In this document: positions 47,295 to 58,430 of the stretch, piece after piece
Position numbering within the stretch: position 1 is the first letter of the stretch
Layout: each line of letters opens with the position of its first letter
NCBI GenBank assembly: GCA_963995505.1
Contig: OZ023184.1
Span: 5,394,001 to 5,458,000, forward strand
Length of the DNA stretch: 64,000 nucleotides
Reading direction: 5' to 3'
Source of the DNA: Hypericum androsaemum
Lineage: Eukaryota; Streptophyta; Magnoliopsida; Malpighiales; Hypericaceae
Program-made: the position numbers and the translations under genes
Notes under the pieces: generated by a model
The model's input: the letters and a program-made list of their open reading frames with translations, nothing else
Told to the model about the DNA's origin: nothing
Databases searched by the model: none

Positions 47295-49497
47295 ATGGAG
47301 CTCCAACAATGTCCGAGGATGTCCAAGCCCGGAGTGTCTCCGTCACTGGCCGAGCTTCTGATGAGAGTGGAGGAGTACTCCCAGAGCGACACTTCCAATT
47401 ACAGTACTCCGGTCCACCACCAGGCCATCGAGATAGCCAGCTCCATTCCTCCGTCGAAACCCTTTGTTCTTTGCTTCACCAACTTGCATTACGGCGTCAA
47501 AGTTGGCAAGGAAAGTTCCGGGACCAAGGTTCTGTTGAACAACGTGTCCGGGGAGGCGAGGGAAGGCGAGATCATGGCGGTACTTGGCGCGAGCGGGTCC
47601 GGGAAGTCGACGTTGATCGACGCGTTGGCCGATCGGATATCGAAAGAGAGCCTCAAAGGGTCTGTTGCACTCAACGGTGAGGTGTTGGAGTCGAGGTTGC
47701 TTAAGGTTATATCAGCTTACGTAATGCAGGATGACCTGCTTTTCCCTATGCTTACTGTGGAAGAGACGCTGATGTTCTCGGCCGAGTTCAGGCTGCCTCG
47801 GTCGCTTTCCAAGTCGAAGAAGAAGGCGAGGGTCCAGGCCCTCATCGACCAGCTCGGGCTCCGAAACGCGGCCACCACGGTGATCGGAGACGAGGGCCAT
47901 AGGGGCGTCTCGGGTGGCGAGAGGAGGCGGGTTTCGATCGGTATCGACATCGTCCACGACCCGATTCTGCTGTTCCTTGATGAGCCAACCTCGGGTCTGG
48001 ACTCCACCAGCGCGTTTATGGTCGTTAAGGTGTTGCAGAGAATTGCACAGAGCGGGAGCATCGTGATCATGTCGATTCACCAGCCGAGTTATAGGATCAT
48101 GAGCCTACTGGACCGGCTGATCTTCCTCTCCAAAGGGCAGACCGTGTTCAGCGGCTCCCCGGGCGAGCTTCCCGAATTCTTCAAGGAATTCGGGAAGCCG
48201 ATCCCGGAGGAAGAGAATAGGATGGAGTTCGCCCTCGACTTGATCCGCGAGCTGGAGGAATCCCCCGAGGGGACCAAGGCTCTTGTAGACCATAACAAGT
48301 CCTGGCAACAAACAACAGCATTTTCGAAAAATCGTGTACTCTCTAAGTCTGTGAATGGGAACAACAACAACACGTCCTTGAAGGACACGATCAGCGCGAG
48401 CATCTCTAGGGGGAAGCTCGTGTCTGGCGCGACCGATCACTCCAACCTGACGACCTCCTCACCCTCCGTCCCAACATTTGCAAATCCGTTTTGGATTGAG
48501 ATGATGGTCATCGCCAAGCGGTCGACAATCAACTCCAGGCGGATGCCAGAGCTCTTTGGCATCCGCTTTGGGGCGGTCCTCGTGACGGGGATCATCCTCG
48601 CGACCATCTTCTGGCAACTCGACAACTCCCCACGAGGCGCGCAGGAGCGCCTTGGGTTCTTCGCGTTCGCCATGTCTACAACATACTACACCTGCGCGGA
48701 GTCCATCCCCGCGTTCCTCCAGGTATATACACATGTTTCATCAACCAATCTGTTACGCTTTAGTTTACATTTTAACGTACACTTACAATCTATTCCTCCA
48801 GGAGCGTTACATCTTCATGAGGGAGACCGCGTACAATGCGTACCGCCGATCATCCTACGTCCTGGCCCAGTCCCTCATCGCCCTCCCGTCCCTGGTGTTC
48901 TTCTCCATCTCCTTCGCCGCCGTCACCTTCTGGGCGGTCGGCCTTGACGGGGGCCTCTCGGGGTTCCTCTTCTTCTTCCTCACCGTCCTCTCCGCCTTCT
49001 GGGCGGGCAGCTCGTTCGTGACCTTCCTCGCGGGGGTCGTCTCCCACGTCATGCTAGGGTTTACGATCGTCGTGGCAGTCCTCGCCTACTTCCTCCTCTT
49101 CAGCGGGTTCTTCATCTCGCGAGACCGGATCCCTACCTACTGGCTGTGGTTCCACTACCTCTCCCTCGTCAAGTACCCCTACGAGGCAGCCTTGCAGAAC
49201 GAGTTCAGCGACCCGAACAAGTGCTTCGTTCGAGGGGTGCAGATGTTCGACACCACACCGCTCGTGACTGTTCCCTTCGAGCTGAAGCTCAAGCTCTTGA
49301 AGAGCTTGAGCTCGACGCTCGGGGTGAACATCACGAGCACGACGTGTGTGGTCACGGGTGCGGATATACTGAAGCAGCAAGGGGTTACGGATATCAGCAA
49401 GTGGGGGTGCTTGTGGATTACTGTTGCATGGGGTTTTTTCTTTAGGGTTTTGTTCTATTTCACCCTGTTGGTTGGGAGCAAGAACAGGAGGAGGTGA
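47295..49497 (+). CDS. Half-size ABC transporter, ABCG (WBC) subfamily
   Basis: Plasma-membrane ATP-driven exporter half-molecule that works as a dimer. Two exons, 47295-48722 and 48802-49497, with a 79-bp GT-AG intron (CTCCAG|GTATAT...CTCCAG|GAGCG), give 707 residues. The nucleotide-binding domain precedes the membrane domain, as in all ABCGs: Walker [10 protein letters not shown] (~98-106), Q-loop (YVMQDD), signature [12 protein letters not shown] (~205-216), Walker B ILLFLDEP (~224-231) and H-loop (SIHQPSYR). A polar linker with an Asn run separates it from the membrane domain (~395 onward: [15 protein letters not shown]-like region replaced by [19 protein letters not shown]). Similarity is greatest to the ABCG1/2/6/16/20 clade, which exports suberin and pollen-wall lipids in Arabidopsis; that substrate is inference. 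GC content is far above the flanks. Confidence 0.95.
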
Positions 49498-50581
49498 AAT
49501 TGGGAATTAAATGTATTGTTTTATTAGTGTCGAGGGGGGAATTATGGGTTTGTTTTTATTTTGTTGTATTGGTTTGGGTGATTACTTTGTAAACACCAAG
49601 GAAATTATATCTGCCCCACGCCGTGCAAATAAAATTCACAATAATGTGACACTGCTATATAATTTTTAAAACTTATTATTTTCATAATCGAACACCAATT
49701 TTATTTAGAAACAATTTTTTTAATAGTGGACTTGAGCCCGATCAAAATGTTTTTTTTGTGAAATATTGTGAATCACCTACTATCGAGAGGGGAGTGTTCG
49801 TGAACAAAAAAAAGAGTAAACTGCCCTCAGCTTTGTATGCATTTATCATTGATGCGGTTTTTGCTATTTCAACAAATATTTTGTTGTACTTATAATTTAG
49901 TTATATATTATTCTTATGTCTCTTGTTATGTCAATAAATTTGACTAATGACGTGATCATTGGACTCTAGAATAACATTTGTACAAACTACAAAGAAGACA
50001 ATTTTTTTTGAAACATTACCACATCAATAATAAATGCATACACCAAAAATTAAAAGAATCGACAAGGAAGATTGTCTTGTCTTATAATTTATTGACTTTT
50101 TTTGTATTACCAGGATTTGAATTCAATATTTATGTCTATTAGTTTAGACCTATTCCTTCATAACGTAAGCCATGTTAAAGGGTCAATTTGTTGGTCCATT
50201 TAGTCTTGGGTGCACGTCATAGTAAAGTACTAATCTGTTTGATTGAGACAAGAATGATATATCTTGTCAAAAGGACTAGCCACGAGGTATAAAAATAATT
50301 AGCAGAAGTATAATATTCAATTTATGGTAGATATAATATTGATGTTTATAATTTATGTAAAAACAATTACTTCTAAAAAAATTAGGGTATATATTTAATA
50401 TTTTATCTTTTAGAGAATTTCTACTGAAGACGCCTGACCATGAAGCTCGCTGGAGCTGATTTTTAGTTCTCTTTTTCGGATAAATAATGTGCTGATAGTA
50501 GGTGAATTTTGTCCCCAAAAAAAGGTGTGCTAAGTATTGTTCTATTGATTGGTGGGTCAATGCTCAATCTAACTAATATCG
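49498..50581. other. Intergenic, 3' side of ABCG, no gene seen
   Basis: AT-rich. The first ~150 bases are likely the ABCG 3' UTR. No recognisable frame or complete element until the LINE target duplication. Confidence 0.5.
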
Positions 50582-51262
50582 AAACATAACATTTTTTTTA
50601 GTAAGTAAACTTCATTAAACAAAGAACAGAAGACAAAATACAAGACAGAAGCGGAAGAAGAAAAAAGAAGGAAAGCCTAAGGCTGTATAGAGAAGACTTT
50701 CGAAAAAAACTAAAGCGAACAATCTCGCTAATTACAACAAACCTGACCTACTTCGAAAGGACCTATGGGAGCTTCGAAGCTGCTACCCAACGAACCCACC
50801 GAACTTTCAATGAGTCCCAAAAAATTCCAACTCCTGGAATCCAATGTCCTTGAGAGACCGTGACCAAAAAAGTCATTCGCGAGTGCGGAAGAAAATAGAA
50901 TGCTTGAGAAACTTTTCATCATACTATTTTTTCTCGAAAATCACTCGGTTCCTATGGTTTCATATTCTCCACGTGATAGCTCCAAACAGTGTGAACCAAA
51001 CCTTTCCGAACATGCCACCACTTACCAATCCACACCAATTAGTAAGCGCCATCTCCGTTGAAGAAAAACCACACCAAGACACACCGATTCGGTTCACGAA
51101 GTGATCCCAAATAGCCGTAGAGAAAGGATAGAGCAGGAGAAGATGCGTAGCCGATTCATCCTCTATATCCAGGAAAAAGGGGCATAGAGCGTCCCAAGGT
51201 TGGAATCTCCTCATCTGTATCAACACATCTCTTGTTGGGATCCTACTTTGCAAAGCCAACCA

Positions 51263-52266
51263 TAAAAAATAGAGAAAAGCCCACTTTAGTACCCTGTAGT
51301 ATCGCCCAAAATTACTTTAGTACCCTGTGGTAAAAAATCGACCAATTGAGTCATACTTATTTCAATTAACATCAAAAAGGTCCTCGGGTAGCTGCCCGGA
51401 GCTGCCCGAACCCGCCCGAACCCTGCCCGGACTACGTGGCCAGCCACATCACCAAAACTTGATGATGTGGTGCCACGTGGACGAGGACGAGGAGGAGGAG
51501 GAGGAGGAGGAGGAGGAGGTGGAGGAGAGGAGGAGGAGGACGAAGTGGAGGAGGAGGAGGACGAGGTGGAGGAGGAGGAGGAGGACGAGGAGGAGGAGGA
51601 GGAGGAGGAGGAGGAGGCGGAGGAGGAGGAGGAGGAGGTGGACGAGGAGGAGGAGGCAGAGGAGGAGGAGGAGGAGGAGGAGGAGAAGAGGAGGAGGCAG
51701 AGGACGAGGTGAAGGAGGAGGAGGACGAGGTGGAGGAGGAGGAGGACGAGGAGGAGGAGGCAGAGGAGGAGGAGGAGGAGGACGAGGAGAAGGAGGAGGA
51801 GGAGAAGAGGAGGAGGCAGAGGAGGAGGAGGAGGACGAGGACGAGGACGAGGAGGAGGAGGCGGAGGCGGAGGAGGAGAAGAGGAGGAGGCGGAGGAGGA
51901 GGAGGAGGCAGAGGAGGAGGAGGAGGAGGAGGACGAGGATGAGGAGGAGGAGGCGGAGGCGGAGGATGAGGAGAGGAGGAGGCGGAGGAGGAGGAGGAGG
52001 AGGAGGAGGAGAAGAGGAGGAGGAGGAGGAGAGGAAGAGAGGGAAGGGTCCTCCTCGTCCACGTGGCGCCACGTCATCAAGTTTTGGTGACGTGGCTGGC
52101 CACGTAGTCCGGGCAGAGTTCGGGCGGGTCCGGGCAGCTGCCCGATGACCTTTTTGATGTTAATTGGAATAAGTATGACTCGATTGGTCAATTTTTTACC
52201 ACAGGGTACTAAAGTAATTTTGGGCGATACTGCAGGGTACTAAAGTGAACTTTTCTCTAAAAAATA
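51263..52266. mobile_element. MULE-like TIR element filled with polypurine repeat, TSD taaaaaata
   Basis: The element 51272-52257 (986 bp) has ~215-bp terminal inverted repeats starting GAGAAAAG, with about 90% identity by eye. It is flanked by a perfect 9-bp duplication taaaaaata (51263-51271, 52258-52266), the Mutator-superfamily length. The inverted repeats contain shared blocks ctttagtaccctg, ttaacatcaaaaaggtc and ccaaaacttgatga. Between them is ~550 bp of almost pure GAG/GGA/GAC repeat. There is no transposase. It interrupts the minus-strand LINE. Confidence 0.93.
51483..52050. repeat. ~550-bp imperfect (GAG/GGA)n polypurine tract
   Basis: The plus strand is nearly all G and A, with sparse C and rare T, in a trinucleotide register broken by GAC, GAA and GCA variants. 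All six frames stay open, producing apparent poly-Glu, poly-Arg/Gly, poly-Ser and poly-Leu/Pro ORFs that are artefacts of composition. Confidence 0.95.
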
Positions 52267-52932
52267 TTCTACCTTTAAGAGAATCAAACCCGTCCAAACT
52301 TGCCTCAGTTACCATCGCACCAGGGCCCACAGTCAGCCACCATTGCCCCCTGCTGTAAAAAAATCAAATACAGTCTACCAAATCTCTCCTTTAAACATGA
52401 GGAACCAGTCCAAACATCTTTCCAAAAGAACAGGTTTTTGCCATCTCCAATCTGTAAAATAATTCCATCCCGAAAGTCAAGTTCGAACTCGCTTGAAGCC
52501 AACCCAATCCGGCTAATCCGCTCCCAATTACTACCTGGTACGCCAAGAGGGAAAGAGATAGTAGATGAGAGACGAAAGTCATGGATCCCAGCCACCACCC
52601 GCGCCCAAAGCGACTCCTTGTTCACGCAGAATTTTCAAATCTATTTCAGCAACAATGAGTTGTTCAATAAAGACGGGTTTAAAACCTAAGCCGCCCACAT
52701 CCTTGGGCCTGCAGACAGAATCCCAAGAAACCAACTTTGCAGTTTCCAAGTCACCTGACCAAAGAAAACGACGCATCTTCTGCTCAATAGCGTAGCAAAT
52801 TCCTACGGGCACTTGGAACATGGAGAGGTAATAGATTGGGAGGCAAGAAAGAACTGACTTGATAAGGGTCACCCGCCCCCCAACAGAAAGGAGATACCCT
52901 TTCCAGCTAACCAATCTTCCAAACATAACATT

Positions 52933-53835
52933 GTTAAATATTTATCAGAAATTTTTTTCATGGTTCTATTCGGCTCAAATCAAAATTATACGGTACAATA
53001 ATATTTAAATATATAAAAAATAAAATATTACCCGATTAAAAACACTTGAAACATAACTACGCTAAAGTAAAATTTGAACCAAAAAAACGAAATCATACCT
53101 TGACGTTGAACGGGCCCAATCCAATATATACAGAGCCCGTAGTTACCTCTCGGCTTATGGCCCTAGTTATTAGAACGAAGGCCAGCCTCGGGCCAACACA
53201 AGACTCCTCGTGGATTCTGAACCCTCCGATTATCCAAAACGCATCCTGGCCGTCAAATTCCACAAGAATGATCTTATATTTCCGTCTCCCCCCTAAAAAA
53301 GAGAGAGAAAATAGTCCGATCGTCCAAATCCCTCCAACACCCTCTAGAGTTCTCTCTCTTGACGTTGGGGGTTTCGGCTCTCGAGAGGTCAGAATTCACT
53401 AATTTCCTCTTTTTGGTCTCCGAAATTAGGGTTCCGGTAGCTTTTCTTTCCCCTTTTTTCTATTGTTGTTTATCTGTTTTGGAAGTCTCTAATTATTGTT
53501 AGTACAAGATTGTTGTACCTAACTAGCTAGGGTTTCATCGCGGTTTCTATCAATTCCTTGTGTGTCAAGTATATGGATATCGAATTAAATTCGAGGGAAA
53601 ACACTCAATTCTGCTAATACGATTGAATTAGGCTGTTGGGTATGTATCAGATACTTGGTGACGATTCAAAGTTGAAACCTTTTCGTGAATTTGAGTTTGT
53701 TCATTGGCACGCGTATTACTTTTAGCCAATGACCGTTTTGCGTAGAGTCGATACTCTGTTATTTGTATGACTAGTGGTTGTTATGCATGGTTAAGTTTTG
53801 TTGATTTTTTTTTTATATACTGCAGGTTGAAAAAA
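52933..53835 (+). promoter_or_regulatory. Promoter and 5' UTR (with probable intron) of the SR gene
   Basis: A GGGCCC-type element near 53112 and a pyrimidine-rich transcribed leader near 53340 precede the SR gene. The start codon lies 11 bases after a clear acceptor (tactgcag, ending 53825) preceded by a T-rich tract, so a 5' UTR intron is likely. A candidate donor is GAG|GTCAGA near 53388. Plant SR genes often have such leader introns. Confidence 0.5.
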
Positions 53836-55870
53836 ATGCCTCGCTATGATGATCGGTATGGAAATACCCGCCTCTATGTGGGGCACCTTGGTTCTCGAAC
53901 TCGCTCACGGGACCTTGAACATCTCTTTAGCAAATATGGGAGGTAGTGATCTGCTTTTGTTGTCAGCAATGATTTTGGAATGACGTATTCTCTAGTTCAG
54001 ATATTCTAATTATATTTATTTTATGTTACTTCAAACGAGTTTTGTTACCTTGTACTGCAAATGACATCCATCTGCTGCTTCCGGTGCATATTTCTAGTGA
54101 AGCTGGAAAAGTACCTGTAAATTTACTTTTTACTCGCTTATACGTGTGGGAATATTGTAGTCTTAGATGTCCCTTATTTTAACTTGAATGATCTTGTTGA
54201 AGGTTTCTGGGGCCTTCGCCTAACCCGGAGGCCAAATGGTGAGATGGTTGCCCTGGTGGAATGCCCAGGAGACTTTGGCGATTCTTTCTATTATGTTATT
54301 TCATGTTTCTTGGTGAATTGGCAACAATCTCAAACTGGTGTTTAGTTCGTTTGTGAGGCATGAAGTATCATACTTTTGAAGTACTGACGTAATGATGGCC
54401 TTACTCTTTGTGGCAACCGTTTCGCAGAGTTCGAGATGTGGATATGAAGCGTGACTACGCATTTGTCGTAAGTGTTTTCTTTAATTTTATGGATCATGGC
54501 TATGGTTCTCTACAAAGGGTTTCTCTGTCCTTAAAAATATCTGGTTGTTTTCGTATCCATAAGTTATCTTTGGCTTTTGGGTTTCTCTCACCACCTTTGA
54601 ACAGGAATTTAGTGATTCTCGTGATGCTGATGATGCGAGATATTATCTGGATGGTGTAGAGTTTGATGGAAGTCGTCTCATTGTGGAATTCGCAAAAGGG
54701 GTGAGTTTCTGCTTCTTTCCTTTCTGCCGCATAATGATCAATCAGAATTTTGCCATTTCTGATCCCTCGCTGCGGTTGTTTTTCATTTCTTCTGGGTTTA
54801 ATGGGAAGCCTTTATGGCAAATGGGAGTATACTTGGTGTTGCAGATTGAAGGGGGATTTTGTTTTGGGAAAAATGGAGAAGGTTATATATGCAGCCAACA
54901 TTTGTCTCAAGTTGTTCTACCTGATTGTCTGGTGCATAGATAGCTCATAGATTATTGCATTTTATCTGTCATGAATTTTTGGTGCAACTAGTTTCAAAAG
55001 CTATTGTTTCTGTGCTGATAGATTCTCTGGCTCGTTAATGAATTCTGACATATTTTTTGAAAAATTATTAGGTGCCTCGTGGTTCACGTGAATATTTGGG
55101 CAGGGGTCCTCCTCCTGGATCTGGGCGTTGCTTTAACTGTGGCATTGATGGCCACTGGGCACGTGATTGCAAGGCTGGAGACTGGAAAAATAAGTGCTAT
55201 CGCTGTGGAGAAAGGGGACACATCGAGAGAAACTGCACAAACAGCCCCCAAAAGCTGAAGTATGTTGTAGTCCTTATACTCGTTTTTTCCTCTTGCCAGC
55301 TTTACATTTTCTCGTGGAAGAAGTTTACAGCTCTTGCTCCAATGCTGTTGTGGATTGTAGGCGGGGACGTAGTTACTCCCGCTCACCTGGAAGATCCCGC
55401 TCTCCTCGCCGTGGTAGAAGCCTCAGCCCAAGTTATAGTCGTCGCAGCTACAGGTACATTGAGTTTTGTATATCCCTAACCGTTATGGATTTCTTCTTCC
55501 GCTTATAATCAGTTCTACATCCTTTGCATCTTCATTGGCTGCATTTTCTATCAGTCGCAGCCGATCAAGATCCCCACCACCCAAGAGAGAGAGAAGCATC
55601 GAAGAGGATGACAGATCTCTGAGCCCTGTGCCAAGGAGCAAGAGCAGGAAGCGCAGCCTTTCTCCCGAAGAAGGAAGCCCTTTTGCCTCCCCCAAAGCCC
55701 GGGATTACAGTCCCAGTCCAAGGGGAAGGAGTGGGATCCCCGACAGGCGAAGCCCTGTGGCTCGAGGGTATGAAAGTTCCCCGGCTGCCAATGGTCGTAG
55801 CCGCAGCCCCAGCCCAAGGGATGATAGAAGCGCAGCTGATGATGATGATTACGAAGACAAGTCACCATAG
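53836..55870 (+). CDS. RS2Z33-like: SR splicing factor with two zinc knuckles, RS2Z32/33-like
   Basis: Nuclear pre-mRNA splicing regulator. Six exons: 53836-53942, 54428-54467, 54605-54700, 55072-55259, 55361-55453 and 55555-55870. All introns are GT-AG, phases agree, and the total is 279 codons plus stop. The RRM opens at [19 protein letters not shown] (RNP2) and contains [16 protein letters not shown] (RNP1 across the exon 2/3 junction). Two CCHC knuckles follow: [14 protein letters not shown] and [14 protein letters not shown] (~110-145). The C-terminal half is RS-rich, with SP-rich tail repeats ([17 protein letters not shown]) ending in an acidic [10 protein letters not shown]. One RRM plus two knuckles and RS/SP regions is diagnostic of the plant-specific RS2Z subfamily. 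A 485-bp first coding intron contains a candidate poison exon. Confidence 0.95.
54203..54238 (+). other. Candidate poison cassette exon in the SR gene
   Basis: Inside intron 1, a 36-nt GC-rich segment lies between an acceptor (gttgaag, ending 54202) and a donor (gtgaga at 54239). Inclusion joins the preceding AG phase correctly and then creates TGA with the first base of exon 2. It contains the pairable GGCCT/AGGCC arms. Regulated, conserved splicing of this long intron is known in plant RS2Z genes; that this exact segment is used is inference. Confidence 0.4.
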
Positions 55871-55890
55871 ATAGATAGATAGATAGATAG
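55867..55890 (+). repeat. (ATAG)n microsatellite overlapping the SR stop codon
   Basis: Six ATAG units; the first supplies the TAG stop of the SR protein at 55868-55870. Confidence 0.9.
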
Positions 55891-56244
55891 ACGCCCCCGT
55901 CCCTTGAAAGTTCGCCCTTTACAGGCCGTTAGAGACATACTCTTGTACTGAAAACTCTCCAGTCTTTTGTGGACTACCCGTCTTCATGCCTCTACTTATG
56001 AGACGTGAAACTTTGTTTGGACGAAACTTATGCATATCTATTGTCTTATACTTTTGCCAATAACTTCAGTAATCATCTCCGTTTGGTCTTGGGCTTCTAT
56101 GGCTTTCTTTATGCATGGTCTGAAGGCTTCCCCCGATGAATAGTTTGCTTGGTGATGCTGCGATGACCCAGTAACACGTCTCTTTAAGTCTTGCAAATAT
56201 AAAAGACATGACGATCTATTGGAGGACGGTTAATCCAGTTCGAG

Positions 56245-57155
56245 TTGAATAGAAACATTAAAATGTTATCCAAGTCTAAATCATTTTATCCACTTGGTGG
56301 AGGCTCCGAAATGTTGCAACCCCTTGTCTCCTCCGAGCTTCAAAAGATGAGCTTGGCGACTGCTCCCACGAAAACCCCCGTAATCTTGTCAGCCCAACGG
56401 AAGGAGAGAGAGAATAAAAGGGGGTTCGGAGTAGTACTGCCCATTCCCAAAAGCTCGAACTCGAAGCCAACAAGGAGCAGCGAGAAGAAAGCGGAGCCTC
56501 AGTGGCAGTGCGTCCAGGGTTGCGGAGCTTGTTGCAAGCTGGACAAAGGTCCCGCCTTTCCTACCCCAGAAGAAATTTTCGACGACCCTTCCGATGTTGA
56601 GGTCTTCTTCTTCACACCATTTCGTTTCCAATTCCAGTTTGGTTTATTTTTGCGAGATACTGAAAGTGGGTTTCGTTTTCTGGGTGGTGTTAAAAATGGC
56701 AGCTTTATAGGAGCCTCATAGGTCCTGATGGGTGGTGCGTCCATTATGACAAGAGTTCGCGTACTTGCTCTATCTACCAGGGTCAGTTTTTGTTTAACCC
56801 CCCCTCCCTTGCCTCTGTGTTGGTTCTTTTGTGTCCGAGAAGTAAGACCCTCATTGTTGTCTTGTTTCGGGTTCTAGAGCGTCCCTACTTTTGTCGTGTG
56901 GAACCGGAGATATTCGATGCTCTGTATGGAATTAGCAAGAAGAAGTTCAACAAGGAGGCTTGCAGGTATTATCTAAAAGATGGTTCTGTTGTCTCGTGGC
57001 GTTTTTCGAGTCTAGTGAGGGATTGGAGCTCCTGTTGTTTTGTTGCTTGCAGGTCGTGTAGAGATACAATTGAAGTAATCTACGGTTCAGGCTCCAAGGA
57101 GATGGTCAACTTCAACCAGACTATAAGGAAGCAGTCTGGTAATGATTCAAGTTGA
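56245..57155 (+). CDS. CxxCxxCC-type zinc/iron-chelating domain protein (YkgJ/UPF0153-like)
   Basis: Four exons: 56245-56601, 56703-56781, 56878-56965 and 57053-57155. Introns are GT-AG, phases agree, and the total is 208 codons plus stop; a start at the second methionine (56263) is equally possible. The Cys cluster CVQGCGACCKLDKG (~residues 92-105) opens the domain. It continues with LYRSLIGPDGWCVHYDKSSR, TCSIYQERPYFCRVEP and a conserved SCRDTIEVIYG end, supplying further Cys ligands. The family is predicted to bind Zn or Fe; the reaction is unknown. The ~85-residue N-terminus is Ser/Thr/Lys-rich and poor in acidic residues, as expected of a plastid transit peptide, which is inference. Introns are short (~90-100 bp). 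Confidence 0.88.
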
Positions 57156-58361
57156 GCTCTGTCAACCTGCACAAGTATGGACCAGTCATCTAGGTGACCG
57201 ATCTTATATTTCTGTGTACATTGGAGTTGGTAGTGCATATGACGTGACCAAGTTTGTCTACTTTGATGATGAGTGTTTCATTCGCCAAAAAACTCTATAC
57301 TAGGTTCACTGCTTGGACGATGGTGGTTTGGCTGTCAAGGGAAATAGAGGCTGTGGTTTCATGATTCCTTCCCGGGTCCTTTATCGGGTCGGCTTGTTTG
57401 CTATTAAGATGAACATTGGGAAGGGCGTGGCTTTGTTCCTCATTCCTGGTTCTCCTCAAGGAAAGAGCAGAAAAGATTCATCCAGGTTTCTTATTCTGTT
57501 CGGAATAGTTTTTCTTTTCCAATTGTGAAGTAGTATTGCAGAAATAACTTTCTTAGGTAGCCAAGGACCACAACCACATATTGTACTAGTTCTGAACCAT
57601 TTACAAATGGTTGAGAAAGATTAAATATCCAGTGTAACAAATCCCAAATAATATAAATGCACTATGAGGTTCTTGTTACCCTACTCTATCTTGCACACTT
57701 CTAGTTAACAGGTCTTGCATGATATTGATTTTGTACTACCATTGACTCTATACCGATTGTGGTTGGGAAAGCAAGGCCTGCAATTTAAACCCAGTCCCGT
57801 GTTTCTGTGCCTTAAAACTTCTTGGTTTTACATACTGAGGTCTGAGAATAGGAAATCAAACTCAAAACCAAGTTGCCAATTCAGAGCAATAAATAGATTG
57901 CACTGCAATAGCTTCCTTTTTTTCCATCCATCGGGATCAAACACTCGCGTCCGTTTGAGCTTCGAGGTATGAACCACTCGACTCTAAGGAGTGGAAGGTA
58001 ACTCCGGAAGATGCATGAAATTTAGGGAGGATGTGGCAAAATACAGAATCACCTCAGCAACTAGCAGGTTTTCTGCTGCAGTTTTGTTCCCATTTAGTGC
58101 TCATCACTTTGTTCCTAGTGATCCAGAAGCTGCTTTCTGAGATGCTCCCTTTATGGAAAGATGCCAATTCCTTTGTGTCCCTCTCTGTTCATAATGGGAT
58201 TCCTTCAGCCAAAGTTCTCAAGGCAGGAGAGCTCCATTACTGGTCCTTACTGATTCTATCTTTCGGCTGGCAATGATGGGTGAACCAGACAGGTAATGTG
58301 TAAAGGAATCTTCCTCTTTGATTGTCTACCACATTTGCCTCTTGCCAGTATGGTCTATTAA
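57156..58361. other. Region with no recognised gene; possible upstream exons
   Basis: Several medium open frames (for example 57313-57528) lack recognisable domains. A candidate acceptor ends at 58348 (cttgccag) and another at ~58371 (ggtcatcag). Upstream exons of the 58431 frame could lie here, but I could not chain them convincingly. Confidence 0.35.
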
Positions 58362-58430
58362 TGGGGGTCATCAGAGGAAACTGCCTCAGAAACCAAGCAT
58401 ATCAGAAGTGGCAGAGGCGAGCGGGAATCG

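Larger units (their letters stand above)
50582..52932 (-). mobile_element. 5'-truncated LINE (minus strand), TSD aaacataacatt, split by a MULE
   Basis: A perfect 12-bp duplication aaacataacatt (50582-50593, 52921-52932) brackets 50594-52920. On the minus strand the 5' end starts inside the reverse transcriptase C-terminal region (FGRLVSWKGYLLSVGGRVTL, then FRRFLW-like MRRFLWSGD, WDSVCRPKDVGGLGF and FWKDVW) and continues after the interruption with a zf-RVT-like region (LQSRIPTRDVL, DESATHLLLLYPF). It ends in an A tail (T run at 50592-50599 on the plus strand). Frameshifts are present. Without the MULE and its extra TSD copy the LINE is about 1.33 kb. Confidence 0.9.

Noticed and set aside
51286..52191. 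Long open frames of poly-Ser/Leu/Pro (minus) and poly-Glu/Arg/Gly (plus)
   Set aside because: All arise from the GAG/GGA trinucleotide tract, which lacks stops in every frame. They sit inside a transposable element and have no domain.
55084..55868. Minus-strand open frames opposite the SR gene
   Set aside because: Antisense of zinc-knuckle and RS-repeat coding sequence; no splice or domain support.
57156..57540. Possible enzyme exon (FDDECFIRQKTLY-like text followed by DDGGLAVKGNRGCGF)
   Set aside because: The frame breaks at a stop between the two pieces and no family match was recognised; likely non-coding or decayed.
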